64,000 bases of DNA from Streptomyces sp. NBC_00490 (GCF_036013645.1 NZ_CP107869.1:9982001-10046000), one strand, 5' to 3'. Shown: positions 25,240-34,760, counted from the first letter of the stretch. Numbers and translations: made by a program. The notes: generated by a model from the sequence alone, not told the origin.

Positions 25240-25731
25240 GGAGTTGCCTTTCGTCGCCTGGACGCGCCGCGTCCGGACGGCCCGCGGCATAGCACTGCGA
25301 AGCTAAGCCGCTGGTATCGCCGGTGCACTCCCGGGGCGCCCATCCGAGATGGGTTGGTGTCCGCGGGCAAAACGGGCCACCACTCTGACCGAGCCGTCCA
25401 GTGCCTCCTGGCGCGGCCGGACACCGCGCCCAAGGCGGTGATGCCGAGAGCCCCTGCGAGAGGTGGAAGTCCACGTGGAGACGTGGTGGCGCCTCGAGCC
25501 GGTGATCGGGCGTAGCGGAGCCGACCGCTACAGGGTCCTTGGTGTGGGGGTCTTGCTGTCGTCTGTACTGCACCGCGCTCGCCGTCGAGGGCACCACGTC
25601 GTCGTCGGCCAGCTCCTCTGAGTGGTGCCGTCATTGCGAGCTGGGGCTTCTCAGGTTTTCTGAGGGGGTTTCGGGGTGGTTGCGGTGCTTGGAGTAGGGC
25701 TGAGATCGCAACGTACGCGTCAGAGTCGAGC
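25240..25731. other. No recognisable gene
   Basis: About 490 bp between the ABM-like gene and the MFS gene. No frame has coding character, and no tRNA-like or strong repeat structure is seen. Confidence 0.4.
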
Positions 25732-26982
25732 TCAGCCGGGCACCGGATCTTCGGAGACGGGCAGCGGTTGTGCGGTCTTGGGGGCCAGCGCGCGGATGGA
25801 GGGGGTGCAGACCATGGCGAGGGTGGCGAGGAGGATGAGCGCGGCGGCGCCGTAGAGGGTGGCATGGAGGCCGAGGAGGAGTACGGCGGGTCCGGCGGCG
25901 AACTGGGCGAGCGGGAGTGCGAGGTAGGAGCCGAGGTCGTCGTAGGCGTAGACGCGGGCCAAGCGGTCTTGGGGGATCTGCTCATTGAGGGTCGAGTACC
26001 AGGCGACGCCGGCCTGCTCGACGCCCACGCCCGCCACGAAGTTGGCGATCACCAGCAGCCAGGTATGCGGGGCCAGCGCGAGCAGCAGCGGGGTCATCGC
26101 TGTCAGGCCCATCAGCGCGCAGCCGACCAGGATCGCGCGCCGGGGCTGCCAGCGCAGCGACAGGACGCCGCCGGCGACCGCGCCGAGCGAGGACGCGGCG
26201 AGGGCCAGGCCCCAGCCGGTGCGGCCGATGCCGGTGGTGTCGGCGACGACGGCCGGGCCCAGGACGGTGAACGAGGCGGTGAGGCCGGCGTTGAGGAAGC
26301 AGAAGGCCACCACGATCACCCACACCCAGCTGCGGGAGGTGAACTCCTTCCAACCGACGCGCAGTTCATGCACTACGCCGGGACTGGGTGCAGGCGGTGC
26401 GACCTGGACGCGGACCAGCGCGAAGGACGCGGCGGCGAGCGCGAAGCTGAGCGCGTCGACAGCCAGGCCCCAGCCGGGGCCGATCGCGGCGACCAGCAGG
26501 CCGCCCAGTGAGGCGCCGACGATCGCCGCGCTGCTGCCGGCTATTCGGGAGAGCGCGAGGGCGGCGCGGCGGGACTCGGCCGGCACGGTCTGGGGCAGCA
26601 GGGCCTGGGCGGCGGGTTGGTAGCAGGAACTTGACGCCCCGTTGAGTGCGGCGAGCACCATGAGCAGCGGGATGACGGCGTTGTGGGTGAGGACCAGAGC
26701 GGCGACCGCTGCCTGGCTTGCGGCGCTGAGCAGGCTGCTGCCGACGAGCAGCGGGCCGCGCGGCAGCCGGTCCGCCAACACCCCGCCGTACAGCAGGAAG
26801 AGGATGCTGGTGACAGAGTGCGCGCCGACCACCAGCCCGAGCGAGCCGACCGAGCCCGTGGCATCGAGCACGGCGAAGGCCAGGGCGATCGGCGCCACCC
26901 CGTTACCGAGCAGGTTGGCCGTCGTCCCGATGAAGAGGTGACGGAACGGGCGGTGGCGCAGGGGCGCCATGGCGGCAGACAT
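25732..26982 (-). CDS. MFS transporter (exporter type)
   Basis: 416 residues with about 12 hydrophobic helices. The loop between helices 2 and 3 reads GGVLADRLPRGPLLVGS, the MFS motif A, and the centre has a hydrophilic loop VAPPAPSPGVVHELRVGWKE. The sequence resembles enterobactin-exporter/macrolide-efflux type MFS proteins (start FRHLFIGTTANLLGNG). It likely expels a hydrophobic small molecule across the plasma membrane. No regulator is adjacent; the upstream 270 bp are empty of genes. Confidence 0.85.
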   Translation of the reverse strand: MSAAMAPLRHRPFRHLFIGTTANLLGNGVAPIALAFAVLDATGSVGSLGLVVGAHSVTSILFLLYGGVLADRLPRGPLLVGSSLLSAASQAAVAALVLTHNAVIPLLMVLAALNGASSSCYQPAAQALLPQTVPAESRRAALALSRIAGSSAAIVGASLGGLLVAAIGPGWGLAVDALSFALAAASFALVRVQVAPPAPSPGVVHELRVGWKEFTSRSWVWVIVVAFCFLNAGLTASFTVLGPAVVADTTGIGRTGWGLALAASSLGAVAGGVLSLRWQPRRAILVGCALMGLTAMTPLLLALAPHTWLLVIANFVAGVGVEQAGVAWYSTLNEQIPQDRLARVYAYDDLGSYLALPLAQFAAGPAVLLLGLHATLYGAAALILLATLAMVCTPSIRALAPKTAQPLPVSEDPVPG

Positions 26983-27256
26983 GCGACTGATCGTCGGGAC
27001 TGGGCGACGCGCCCGTCAACGGGTTTTGCGACCGGGCCAGGTGCGCGGCTGCCCCACTCGTTGGTCCCTGGCCGTGACGATGTCGGGCAATGTCACCGGC
27101 CGTCGACCCGAGCATCATCGAGCCCGGGAAGGTCGGCGCCAAGACCACCCGCTCGCAAAAGGGCCGTACGGCGCAGATAGCGCCTGCCGTCCTGACCGTA
27201 GCGCCGACCCGCAACTCCCGTCCCTCCGACTCCAGTTCAGTTGTGTGGCGTGACTG

Positions 27257-28156
27257 CTACCGGTTGGCCGTGAGGAAGTCCTCCAGGATCTCGGCAAAAC
27301 GCGCCGGCTGCTCTTCGGCCGGGTAGTGGCCGCAGTCGTCGAGGACGACCTCCGTGACGTCGTCGGCCGCCAGCCGCATCGTCTGGGCGGCACTCGCGCC
27401 GCTCCACAGCGCGCCGCCGAGGGCGAGCACCGGCAGCGTCAGCCGGGTCTTGCTGCGCCGCTCGTTCTGCGCGATCGTCTCGTCCAGCGCCCGGTAGTAC
27501 GCGAAGCTCGCCCGCAGTGCGCGAGGGTCCGCGGTGATCGCGTCGACGTAGACATCGACGGCGTGTGCGGGGATCGCGGTCGGCGTGGCGGCCTTGGTGG
27601 CGAACTGCCAGCCGAAGAAGAGGCGCTCCCGTCCCTGGACCAGTTCCTCGTTGAGGTCGGTGAGCCGGTTGAAGCCGAACTGCCAGAGCTTCAGGTTGGC
27701 CGCGGCCGGGCCGAAGAACGGCGGGGACGGTGTGAGACCGGGGATCACTGCTTCGAGGATGGCGAGCCGGTTCACCCGCTCGGGGTGATCGGCGGCGAGG
27801 GCGTATCCGGTCCACGCGCCGATGTCGTGGCCGACCACGTCGAACCGGTCGTGCCCGAGCGCGGTCATCAACGCGACCAGATCGGCGGCGAGTGTGCCGG
27901 CGTCGTACCCGTCGTCGGGCTTGTCGGAGAGCCCGGCCCCGCGCGAGTCGACGGCGACGACGGTGTGTCGGCGGGCGAGCGTGGGCATCACCTCTCGCCA
28001 GGCGTACCAGGTCTGGGGCCACCCGCCGATCAGCAGCAGTGCCGGGCCGTCCCCACCGGTGACCGCGTGCAGCCGCAACCCGTTCACCTCCACGAGCCGG
28101 CTGGTGAAGACGTCAAGGAATCCGTCAGGCAGCCGCAGCGAACTCAAGGTTGTCAT
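27257..28156 (-). CDS. Alpha/beta hydrolase (epoxide hydrolase-like)
   Basis: 299 residues. The oxyanion region is LLLIGGWPQTWYAWREVMP, and DSRGAGLSDKPDDGYD is typical of epoxide hydrolase and dehalogenase relatives. The nucleophile elbow VVGHDIGAWTGYALAADHPE has Asp as nucleophile (GHDIG), which supports an epoxide or haloalkane hydrolase. A late His lies in LDDCGHYPAEEQP. It is divergent from a TetR gene with 57 bp between starts containing a palindrome, so it is probably repressed by that regulator and induced by its own substrate. Confidence 0.85.
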   Translation of the reverse strand: MTTLSSLRLPDGFLDVFTSRLVEVNGLRLHAVTGGDGPALLLIGGWPQTWYAWREVMPTLARRHTVVAVDSRGAGLSDKPDDGYDAGTLAADLVALMTALGHDRFDVVGHDIGAWTGYALAADHPERVNRLAILEAVIPGLTPSPPFFGPAAANLKLWQFGFNRLTDLNEELVQGRERLFFGWQFATKAATPTAIPAHAVDVYVDAITADPRALRASFAYYRALDETIAQNERRSKTRLTLPVLALGGALWSGASAAQTMRLAADDVTEVVLDDCGHYPAEEQPARFAEILEDFLTANR

Positions 28157-28176
28157 GCCGACGACCCTACCCATCT

Positions 28177-28193
28177 TTGAACGATCGGTACAA
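28177..28193. promoter_or_regulatory. Probable TetR operator in divergent promoter
   Basis: TTGAACGATCGGTACAA is an imperfect palindrome centred on CGATCG, midway between the hydrolase and TetR starts. Position and form fit a repressor site controlling both genes. Confidence 0.55.
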
Positions 28194-28213
28194 GATGCGT
28201 AGACTGACGGACC

Positions 28214-28822
28214 ATGGCAGGCCGCAAGCAATTTGACGTGGACGAGGCGCTACGACGTGCGATGCACGTCTTCTGGCGCTGGGGCTATTCGGAGGCCTCG
28301 ATCGATCGCCTGACCGAGGGCACGGGCCTGGGCCGGGGTTCGCTCTACGGCACCTTCGGCGACAAGAGCGCCCTCTTCCGCAAAAGCCTCCAACGGTACG
28401 CGCAGACCTACCACCCGCTGTACGAGCAGGCACTGTCCGGCCCCCACCCGAGCCCGAACGCCGTTGTGGCCGCCTTCCTGCAAGTCGCCCTGAACCGCAT
28501 CGCCGACCCGACGGTCCCGGACGGCTGCCTGCTCACGGTGTCGGCAACGCAGTTCCCTGCGCTTGACGCGGAGGGCCGGGAGATGGTCCGCACCCTGATC
28601 GACGACTTGCGGGCGAGACTGGAGCAGGCGTTGCTGGCGGCGGGGGCCGGTGAGCAGGAGGCAGCACAGCTGGCGTTGTGCACATTGGCGACGAACAAAT
28701 CTCTGGCAGTGCTGAGCCGAGCCGGCTTCTCGGGCGAAGACCTGGCAACCGTCGCGGCAGCCGCCGCAAAGCACGCCGAGGCCCCGCTCGACCGGCCGGC
28801 CGAACCGTCGGGGGCGCGATAG
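28214..28822 (+). CDS. TetR-family transcriptional regulator
   Basis: 202 residues. The HTH region (about 5-52) reads VDEALRRAMHVFWRWGYSEA, SIDRLTEGTGLGRGSLYGTF, GDKSALF, the TetR_N signature. The C-terminal domain (VPDGCLLTVSATQFPALDAE) resembles the TetR_C branch that often guards genes for xenobiotic or aldehyde/epoxide metabolism. It is transcribed opposite the alpha/beta hydrolase and probably represses both genes from the site at 28177. Confidence 0.9.
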   Translation: MAGRKQFDVDEALRRAMHVFWRWGYSEASIDRLTEGTGLGRGSLYGTFGDKSALFRKSLQRYAQTYHPLYEQALSGPHPSPNAVVAAFLQVALNRIADPTVPDGCLLTVSATQFPALDAEGREMVRTLIDDLRARLEQALLAAGAGEQEAAQLALCTLATNKSLAVLSRAGFSGEDLATVAAAAAKHAEAPLDRPAEPSGAR

Positions 28823-29419
28823 GCGGGAACGACTCCGTCGCCAATGGATCGGCAGAGACCTCGCGGCAGCAGGCGGCTCGGCAGGAAGTGACTCGACCCA
28901 GCCCTCGTAGGGGCTGATCCGACCCTGGCGACGAAATCGTTGCACCGGGGGGAGGAACTGGCCTGAGCCGTCTCGGTCTTCGGGCACTCGAAGCTCGTAA
29001 CAGGATCATGGGTGGGCCTTCTTGAGGCGTCGCCAGCAGATGAGGCTGCATGCCAGGGAGACGAAGGCGTCGTGGAGTTCGAGGCGTCGTTTCCATCGGA
29101 TGGTGAGGCGCTGAACTGGTGGAGGGGGCAAAGGTCTGCTCGACGACGTAGAGGAGTTTGCCCAAGCCGTGATGTTCGGGGCGCCCTTGCGGGAGATGGT
29201 CGGCATGATCCGGGATGGCGTGCGTCAGGAGGGTCATGCTGCCGCCTACCTCGTCAGGGTCGGCTCTCTTGGCCAGCAGCTGAGCCAGGGCTTCTGCGTC
29301 CTCGTTCTCCATCGCTTGATGGGCTGCTGTCAAGGTGTTCTCCACGGCGGAATTCAACCCTTGCTGCACCACCCCGGCCAGCGAATTGCCCGCCCTTGAT
29401 CGCCATTTGAAATGGGTTG
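28823..29419 (-). pseudogene. IS5-type transposase C-terminus in a gene-free stretch
   Basis: Between 29006 and about 29206 the minus strand reads HGLGKLLYVVEQTFA in one frame and QRLTIRWKRRLELHDAFVSL, ACSLICWRRLKKAHP-stop in another. This is the end of an IS5/IS4-like transposase ('VVEQTFALLHQFKRLxxRWxRRxxLHDAFxSLACSLICWRRL'), frameshifted and missing its front. The flanking parts of this interval (28823-29005 and 29207-29419) show no gene. Confidence 0.6.
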
Positions 29420-30043
29420 CTAGGCCAGGAGGATCTCGACAGAGATCGCCGCTGCGAGCACAACATAAACGGCGCACGCGGCATAGTTCAGCACAGTTGT
29501 CGCTTTTGTTGAGCCGGTGAGTCGCGCGTGAAAAGATCCCGACAACACTCCAATGCACCCGTAAAGAATTATCTCCATCAGGACGTTGATTGCACCGAGA
29601 AGGGTCATCTGAAGTGCGGGGTTCTCTGCGCTCCCTATGAATTGCGGGAGGACTGCGAGGTAAAAGAGAACTATTTTCGGATTCGTTACGCTGACTAACA
29701 CACCTCGCAGATACCACCTACCTGCCGCGATATCACCGTGCCCGCTGATCTCGCGACGCGCGCTGCGCATTGTCACGTACGCCAACCACAGTAGATACGC
29801 CGCACCCAATATTCTCACGGCGTCGAGCATCGATGGGTGCGATCGGGTGATCTCTCCCATCCCGGCAACAACGGTGGCGGCATAGAAACTCATGCCTGTA
29901 CCGATACCGAGGATGGCTCTCAGCGCGGACAGGCGGCCACCTGCGAGACCCACTGCGAGCATGTAGGCCATATCAGGCCCGGGCGGAGCGAGAAAGAGCA
30001 GGATTACCGCCATGTAGCTCGGCAGCACCGCTAAATCCACCAT
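29420..30043 (-). CDS. LysE-family amino-acid exporter
   Basis: 207 residues with six hydrophobic segments. The N-terminus LLFLAPPGPDMAYMLAVGLA carries the LysE/RhtB PGP motif, followed by GGRLSALRAILGIGTGMSFY and RGVLVSVTNPKIVLFYLAVL, the conserved NPK segment. It exports amino acids or related amines. ATG at 30043 is favoured because GGAGGT lies 9 nt before it, although a TTG at 30049 is nearer. Codon use is less GC-biased than elsewhere, suggesting import. It is divergent from a CGNR regulator. Confidence 0.85.
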   Translation of the reverse strand: MVDLAVLPSYMAVILLFLAPPGPDMAYMLAVGLAGGRLSALRAILGIGTGMSFYAATVVAGMGEITRSHPSMLDAVRILGAAYLLWLAYVTMRSARREISGHGDIAAGRWYLRGVLVSVTNPKIVLFYLAVLPQFIGSAENPALQMTLLGAINVLMEIILYGCIGVLSGSFHARLTGSTKATTVLNYAACAVYVVLAAAISVEILLA

Positions 30044-30184
30044 CGTCAATTACCTCCGGCTCTCGCGTACGTACCGGGAGCCCTTCGGCGCCGGCAGTGA
30101 TCGATCCGCCCTGGGTCGCCCCAGTAGGCGGCCGGAAACCTGCTTCGGACCTCGGGGAACCCTATGAGATCGCCGAGTCGACAC

Positions 30185-30246
30185 AGAACCACCTAAGACG
30201 GTTCTAACATGGTTGCGCTTCAGGTGGCAACCGGCTAAGGTGGTTC
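30185..30246. promoter_or_regulatory. Paired operator-like repeats before CGNR gene
   Basis: Two direct copies of CTAAGRYGGTTCT occur (30193-30205 and 30234-30246), each within an inverted repeat with AACC/GGTT arms (AGAACC ... GGTTCT at 30185-30205). The second abuts the GTG start at 30248, so the transcript may be nearly leaderless. They probably bind the CGNR protein or control the divergent LysE gene. Confidence 0.5.
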
Positions 30247-30247
30247 T

Positions 30248-30808
30248 GTGGCTACTGTCTATTTCCCTGATTTTCGCCTGGGCAAAGTACTGGCGACCAG
30301 CTTCACGGGAACCCTGTCAGAGCGTTACGGTGAAACCCTGGAGCGGATTCCCGTGTCCTCTCGGCTGGCAGACTGGTTGGCAGTCAATGAACTCACGGTT
30401 GACTCCTGCACTCAGTCTCAGCTCGACCGGGCTCGAGAGCTTAGGGAATCAATTCATGAAGCTGCCACCGCCGTTGCGAGCCACAAACCGTTTCCCTCTT
30501 CAGCCGTCCAAGTCATCAATGACTGCAGTATTCAGGGTCTGGCCTCGGCGATCTTGACGTCCGAGGGTGGCCGGAAATGGCGGCTAAGCTCTTCTTCGGT
30601 GGAAGACGCGCTCAGCGTGATCGCCGCCGATGCGATCACTCTCCTTGCGGGAGAGCGAGAGGGAAAGATCTCCTTGTGTGCGTCACCCACGTGCCGAGCC
30701 GCCTTCTTGGACACCAGTCGAGGCGGCACACGGAAATGGTGCGACATGAATACGTGTGGAAATCGCGAGAAGAAGGCGCGCTTCCTCGCCAACAAGCGCA
30801 GCAGCTGA
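30248..30808 (+). CDS. CGNR zinc-finger (ABATE-domain) transcriptional regulator
   Basis: 186 residues. The N-terminal stress-related ABATE domain spans about 20-130 (RLADWLAVNELTVDSCTQSQ; ARELRESIHEAATAVASHKP). The C-terminal CGNR zinc finger reads SLCASPTCRAAFLDTSRGGT, RKWCDMNTCGNREKKARF, with four cysteines and the name-giving CGNR motif. These proteins are putative DNA-binding stress regulators. Position opposite a LysE exporter suggests control of that gene, likely through the paired repeats just upstream. Base composition matches LysE, so the pair probably arrived together. Confidence 0.85.
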   Translation: MATVYFPDFRLGKVLATSFTGTLSERYGETLERIPVSSRLADWLAVNELTVDSCTQSQLDRARELRESIHEAATAVASHKPFPSSAVQVINDCSIQGLASAILTSEGGRKWRLSSSSVEDALSVIAADAITLLAGEREGKISLCASPTCRAAFLDTSRGGTRKWCDMNTCGNREKKARFLANKRSS

Positions 30809-31219
30809 AGCCTCGCTGACTGATCATTTCTATGCGTTCGCCGGTATTGGCTGGCCCCTTGTCCGCTGGCGCATGCTTGCCAAATGAGACGGCCTCAAAG
30901 TAGCGAGCGCAGGCCAGTTCGCAGAGGACGGCGACCTTGACGGACGGGTTCCCTCGCGCGACGGCCGCTCCGCCAGGCAAGCCTGTCAAGGAACTTGCCC
31001 AGAAGGGGGGGTGGGGGGCGGTCGAGGCGGGATCGGCTGGCCCAAGGAGCCTGCTGCTGACGCTCGGAGAGGGAAGGGCTGAGTAGGGCGTCCAGGGCGG
31101 GGGCAGGGGGCCAACCGGGCTCGGGCCGCCAATAGCGCCGCGGTGTCCCGGCGTTGAAGTGTGGAGGAGTTGATGGCGGAAGACGGCTCCGACGCGTGAT
31201 CACATCAGCCATGGAAAGA
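30809..31219. repeat. STAS-type leader repeat with a truncated start, otherwise empty
   Basis: This stretch holds no complete gene. At 31078-31160 it repeats the leader seen before the STAS gene at 23722. A GGAGGAG ribosome site and ATG (31172) follow, but the reading frame stops after MAEDGSDA. It looks like the start of a lost gene. Confidence 0.45.
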
Positions 31220-31510
31220 TCATCCGTGCCGTGAGCAATGAGACGACCGTCGGGTGTGCAGAGTGCGCACGGCGAGCAGCGTCTGCCAGGTCCAGCCGAT
31301 CGTGAGTGAGGCGCGCTGGATCAGTCCGCCACGGTCCACCCAGCGTTGATGCTGGCTGAACGCGGCACTGGCCAGTGCCATCGTGGTCGCGAAGAGCACA
31401 CCGCTGGCGACCAAGTAGAGGGCCCCTACCGGCGAGTTGGACAGGGCGAAGAAGAGACAGGCTACGGCAAGGGCGAGGAATCCGATGAGGGAGAACAGGT
31501 CATGCAGAGC
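31220..31510 (-). pseudogene. DUF998-type membrane protein, C-terminal fragment
   Basis: The minus strand reads LHDLFSLIGFLALAVACLFF, SNSPVGALYLVASGVLFATT, MALASAAFSQHQRWVDRGGL and IQRASLTIGWTWQTLLAVRT. This is the last three helices of DUF998 proteins (LHD.FS...; GLFQRxxxxxGWxWxxLLAxR). The front half is replaced by unrelated sequence at about 31510, next to the MFS fragment on the other strand. Confidence 0.55.
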
Positions 31511-31524
31511 CCGACACGGGTGGG

Positions 31525-32190
31525 GTGCTGAAGCTGATCGGGGGTGCCGAGTGGGTAACCACTCACCGGATCCGTGCGGAAGGCGCCTGGGTGCGGCTGC
31601 CCCGCGTGCCACGCGGCAACGGCCACCAACTCGCCCTCGGCATCGCCGTGTTCGCACCCGGCAACACCGGCACCTCCTTCGTGCTCTCGCTCGGCCCCTC
31701 GCTCCTGTCAGGCCTGCTCGGCACCACCAGCCGGATCGTTGCCGGCGCCATGGCCTTCGTCATGTTCCTCGCCGCCACCGGCGTGCAGTTCGCCGTACAA
31801 CGCCTTGGCCGGCGCACCATCCTCACGGCCGGCGCGCTCAGCACCACGCTGAGCATGGTCACGCTGATAGTCGCCGTGCACACGTCGTCGGTGCCTGTCC
31901 TCATCGCCTCCGCACTGCTCGCCGGCGCGGGCCAGGGCATGGGCCAGCTCGGCGGCCTGTCGCTGCTCAACTCCCGCATCCCGCCCCAGCACCTCGCGGA
32001 GGCCAACGCCGCGTTCAACGTCGGCGGACACGTCCCGGCAGGGCTGCTGCCCGTGTCCGCCGGTTACCTCAGCGACGCCGTCGGCCTGACCAGTGGTGCC
32101 ACGGTGTTCGGTGCCGTCCTCATCGGTCTCGCGGTCACCGGCGGCCTGGTGGGCCTCGCCAGCCGGCGCCAGGCGACAAAGCCAGCCTGA
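31525..32190 (+). pseudogene. MFS transporter, N-terminally truncated
   Basis: The reading frame gives the second half of an MFS protein: SGLLGTTSRIVAGAMAFVMF, VQRLGRRTILTAGALSTTLS (motif-A-like), ALLAGAGQGMGQLGGLSLLN, ANAAFNVGGHVPAGLLPVSA, SDAVGLTSGATVFGAVLIGL. The first ~30 residues do not resemble a transporter start, and about half the helices are absent. It is probably a fragment created by rearrangement against the DUF998 remnant, though a shorter functional reading cannot be excluded. Confidence 0.55.
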
Positions 32191-32296
32191 CGGCCGCGAC
32201 AGTCTCGGGTCCATTTCGCCAGCAGCTCGCAGGAGCCAGCCGGGTCGCCGTCCACGCGCTGCACGGACACCGCCTGAGCTTCCGTCGCCAGTGAGA

Positions 32297-33148
32297 TCAA
32301 CCGACCCGCTGCATCGCCTTCCGGTGCCGTTCCGTCATCGCGGCCCCGGACTCGCGGCGAGCCATCCTGCGCAGGACGGACGGTGCGAGGAGCAGCCCGG
32401 CGACTGCCCAAGCGCCCAGCACGCCCGCTGTCTCCAGGTGCCGCCAGGATTCGCCGACCTCGGCGGCGACCGCATCGGCCGGCAGCAGCGCCGAGCGGAG
32501 ACCAAGGCCGAGCCAGTACACGGGGAAGATCTGCCCGACGGTCCGCAGCCACTCGGGCAGCTCGGACAGAGGGAAGTAGATCCCGGAGATCACGATGAGT
32601 CCCATCACCGGGAGCATCAGCAAGCCGACGGTGCGCGGACTGCTGACCAGTGAGCCGATGACGGCGCCGATCGGGAGGGTCGCGAGGAGGCCCAGCGGCA
32701 TCACCCACACCAGCGTCAGCAGCGCTCCGCCGCCCTGCCGGGCCACCCCGTCCACCAGGAACACGCCGACGGCGAAGGGGAGGGCCATGGAGACGAGAGC
32801 CGTACCCGACACCATGATGATTTTTCCGACCAGGTGGCCGACCATGCCGTGCGGCACGGCCTTGGCCCGCAGCAGGGTGCCGTCCTCGCGCTCGGTCGCG
32901 AGCAGCTGTGCCGTGGTCATCATGCCGGTGAACGCGAGCGTCATGCCCAGCATGCTCGGCAGCATGAATGCGCCGGTCGAGATGCCGGCGCCCTTCAGCG
33001 GGTCGTCCTTGAGCAGGAACAGCGGCACGAGGAGCAGGACCGTCCAGAGTACGTAGCTGAACACGTCCTGGCCGGTGGTGAAGGTCTGCCGGAGTTCCGT
33101 CCAGCCGCGCCGCACCCCTACTCCTGCCGCGTACCACACCGGACTCAT
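32297..33148 (-). CDS. ABC-2 type transporter permease
   Basis: 283 residues, six predicted helices. A DrrB-like region reads FMLPSMLGMTLAFTGMMTTA, then LLATEREDGTLLRAKAVPHG, the EAA-like element of ABC-2 permeases, and VKxxxS-type helices (LLMLPVMGLIVISGIYFPLS). It forms the membrane channel for the ATPase encoded immediately upstream; the ATPase stop overlaps its ATG by 4 nt. Daunorubicin-type drug or lipid export is the usual role. Confidence 0.85.
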   Translation of the reverse strand: MSPVWYAAGVGVRRGWTELRQTFTTGQDVFSYVLWTVLLLVPLFLLKDDPLKGAGISTGAFMLPSMLGMTLAFTGMMTTAQLLATEREDGTLLRAKAVPHGMVGHLVGKIIMVSGTALVSMALPFAVGVFLVDGVARQGGGALLTLVWVMPLGLLATLPIGAVIGSLVSSPRTVGLLMLPVMGLIVISGIYFPLSELPEWLRTVGQIFPVYWLGLGLRSALLPADAVAAEVGESWRHLETAGVLGAWAVAGLLLAPSVLRRMARRESGAAMTERHRKAMQRVG

Positions 33149-34116
33149 CGCGATCCCTCCCCAAAAGCGTGCACCGTCCGCTCACCGGGAACGCTCGCCG
33201 ACTCGAACTCCCGCACCATCGTCAAGTAGGTGTCCTCCAGGCTCGCCCGGCGCACCTCCAGCCCACCGATCGCCTCGCCGTACTCCTCGAACAGCCGACG
33301 GACGAATCCGGTGGGCTCGGCCGTCGCCTCCTCGAAGGGCCGCCCGTCCCGTGTCCAGCGCACAGTGGCCTCGGCCGATGCCTGCCGCGACAACTCCTCG
33401 GCCGAGCCATCGGCCACGATCCGGCCACCGGCCAGAATCAGGATCCGGTCAGCGAGCTTTTCCGCCTCGGCAAGGTCGTGCGTGGTGAGTAGAACAGTGG
33501 TGTTCTTGTCCGCCAACCCGCGTACCAGGCCGTGGAACTCGTTCCTCGCCTCCGGGTCCAGACCCGCCGTCGGCTCGTCCAAGAACAGCACCTCAGGCCT
33601 GCCCACGATGCCGACGGCCACGTCGAAACGCCTGCGCTGCCCGCCGGACAGAGTTCCGACCCGTTTGTCCGCCTGCTCGGTCAGCCCCACTGCGGCGAGG
33701 AGCTCGTCAACGTCCCACGGCCGCCGCACGAGGGCGGTGGAGTACGGCGCGTAGTACGAGCCAATATGGGCCAGCAGTTCCCGCACCCGCCACTTGCCGT
33801 GATCGCGCCAGGACTGCAGCACGATGCCCAGGCGCGCACGCCACCGCTCGTCCCCGTCGGCCGGATCGGTGCCGAGGACGGTCACGTCACCGGCCGAGCG
33901 CATCCGGAAGCCTTCCAGGATTTCGATCGTGGTCGTCTTGCCCGCGCCGTTCGGGCCGAGCAGCAGGACGACTTCGCCTCGTCGGGCCGTGAAGTCGACA
34001 CCCTTCAACACGTCCTGGCTGCGGTAGCGCATCCGCAGATCCCGTACGGCGATGACCGTGTCGCTCTCGGGCGGTGGGCTGTTCTCAACCCCGGATAAGG
34101 CGTGAGCGGTCGTCAT
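33145..34116 (-). CDS. ABC transporter ATP-binding protein (DrrA-like)
   Basis: 323 residues. The Walker A is LLGPNGAGKTTTIEILEGF, the signature is VGTLSGGQRRRFDVAVGI, Walker B is PEVLFLDEPTAGLDPEARNE, and the switch His is in LLTTHDLAEAEKLADRI. The C-terminal ~90 residues form the DrrA-type accessory domain. It powers the ABC-2 permease at 32297 for export of a hydrophobic compound. The two genes overlap by 4 nt. No dedicated regulator is next to them. Confidence 0.9.
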   Translation of the reverse strand: MTTAHALSGVENSPPPESDTVIAVRDLRMRYRSQDVLKGVDFTARRGEVVLLLGPNGAGKTTTIEILEGFRMRSAGDVTVLGTDPADGDERWRARLGIVLQSWRDHGKWRVRELLAHIGSYYAPYSTALVRRPWDVDELLAAVGLTEQADKRVGTLSGGQRRRFDVAVGIVGRPEVLFLDEPTAGLDPEARNEFHGLVRGLADKNTTVLLTTHDLAEAEKLADRILILAGGRIVADGSAEELSRQASAEATVRWTRDGRPFEEATAEPTGFVRRLFEEYGEAIGGLEVRRASLEDTYLTMVREFESASVPGERTVHAFGEGSR

Positions 34117-34440
34117 CGGTGTTCCCCCGTCCGTCTCGTGGTCCGTTCTCTGGGATCAGGGGCCGGAGGCCGTGCCGACGTCCGTGGTGATGGGACGTGT
34201 GTACGGCAGTGGCCGTCACCTGGCAGCAGCCGTTCGGGCCCTCCCGGACGAACACATTACCGAACGGTTCAGGTAGCTCATCCTGTGCCACCGACCCGGC
34301 GAATTTTCCCGGTCAGAGCACTAGCTCAGCCGAACTGCATGGACGGCGACGCCAGAGCCGTCTACATCCGGGTCCTGTCCCAGCTCGTCGGACGGAAGTT
34401 CACGCACCTGCGGCGCCCTGGGTGACTCGCACCCGTCTGG

Positions 34441-34606
34441 ACCGCGTCCGCGCATCGGCCGGGACGGCCGCTCGCCGTCCAGCAGATCGGGATCGACGAC
34501 GACCTGGAAGCCGATGACGTTGACGCCCGCGAGCTTGCCGCGATCCTGCGCGAGCTCCAGGAGGACATCGACGTGCCCAGCGGCTTCTTCCTCGCCCTCG
34601 CGCAGT
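34441..34606 (+). pseudogene. Orphan coding fragment
   Basis: The frame reads RPLAVQQIGIDDDLEADDVD and ARELAAILRELQEDIDVPSG with strong acidic/helical coding character, then stops being coding at about 34606 where a minus-strand DNA-ligase fragment begins. No start is visible and I do not recognise the family. It marks a recombination junction. Confidence 0.35.
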
Positions 34607-34760
34607 TGGTGAGCACCGTCGAACGCGACCGGATGCGGCGAGAACTCGACAGCCGCGGGGCCGCGCCCGCGCCGCGGTGGTGCATCCCTTGCTGGAGACG
34701 CTCGGAGGAGAGCAGGCCCGCCTCCGACACGATCACCTCGCAGTCGACCGCTGTTTCGTC
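34607..34760 (-). pseudogene. ATP-dependent DNA ligase fragment, second copy
   Basis: The minus strand reads DCEVIVSEAGLLSSERLQQG, then MHHRGAGAA, then (shifted) AVEFSPHPVAFDGAHQL. It matches the fragment at 14690-15005 (LIVWEAGRLPFERLQQRMHH; AVELPAHLVTCDLL). Only about 50 codons survive. Confidence 0.5.
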
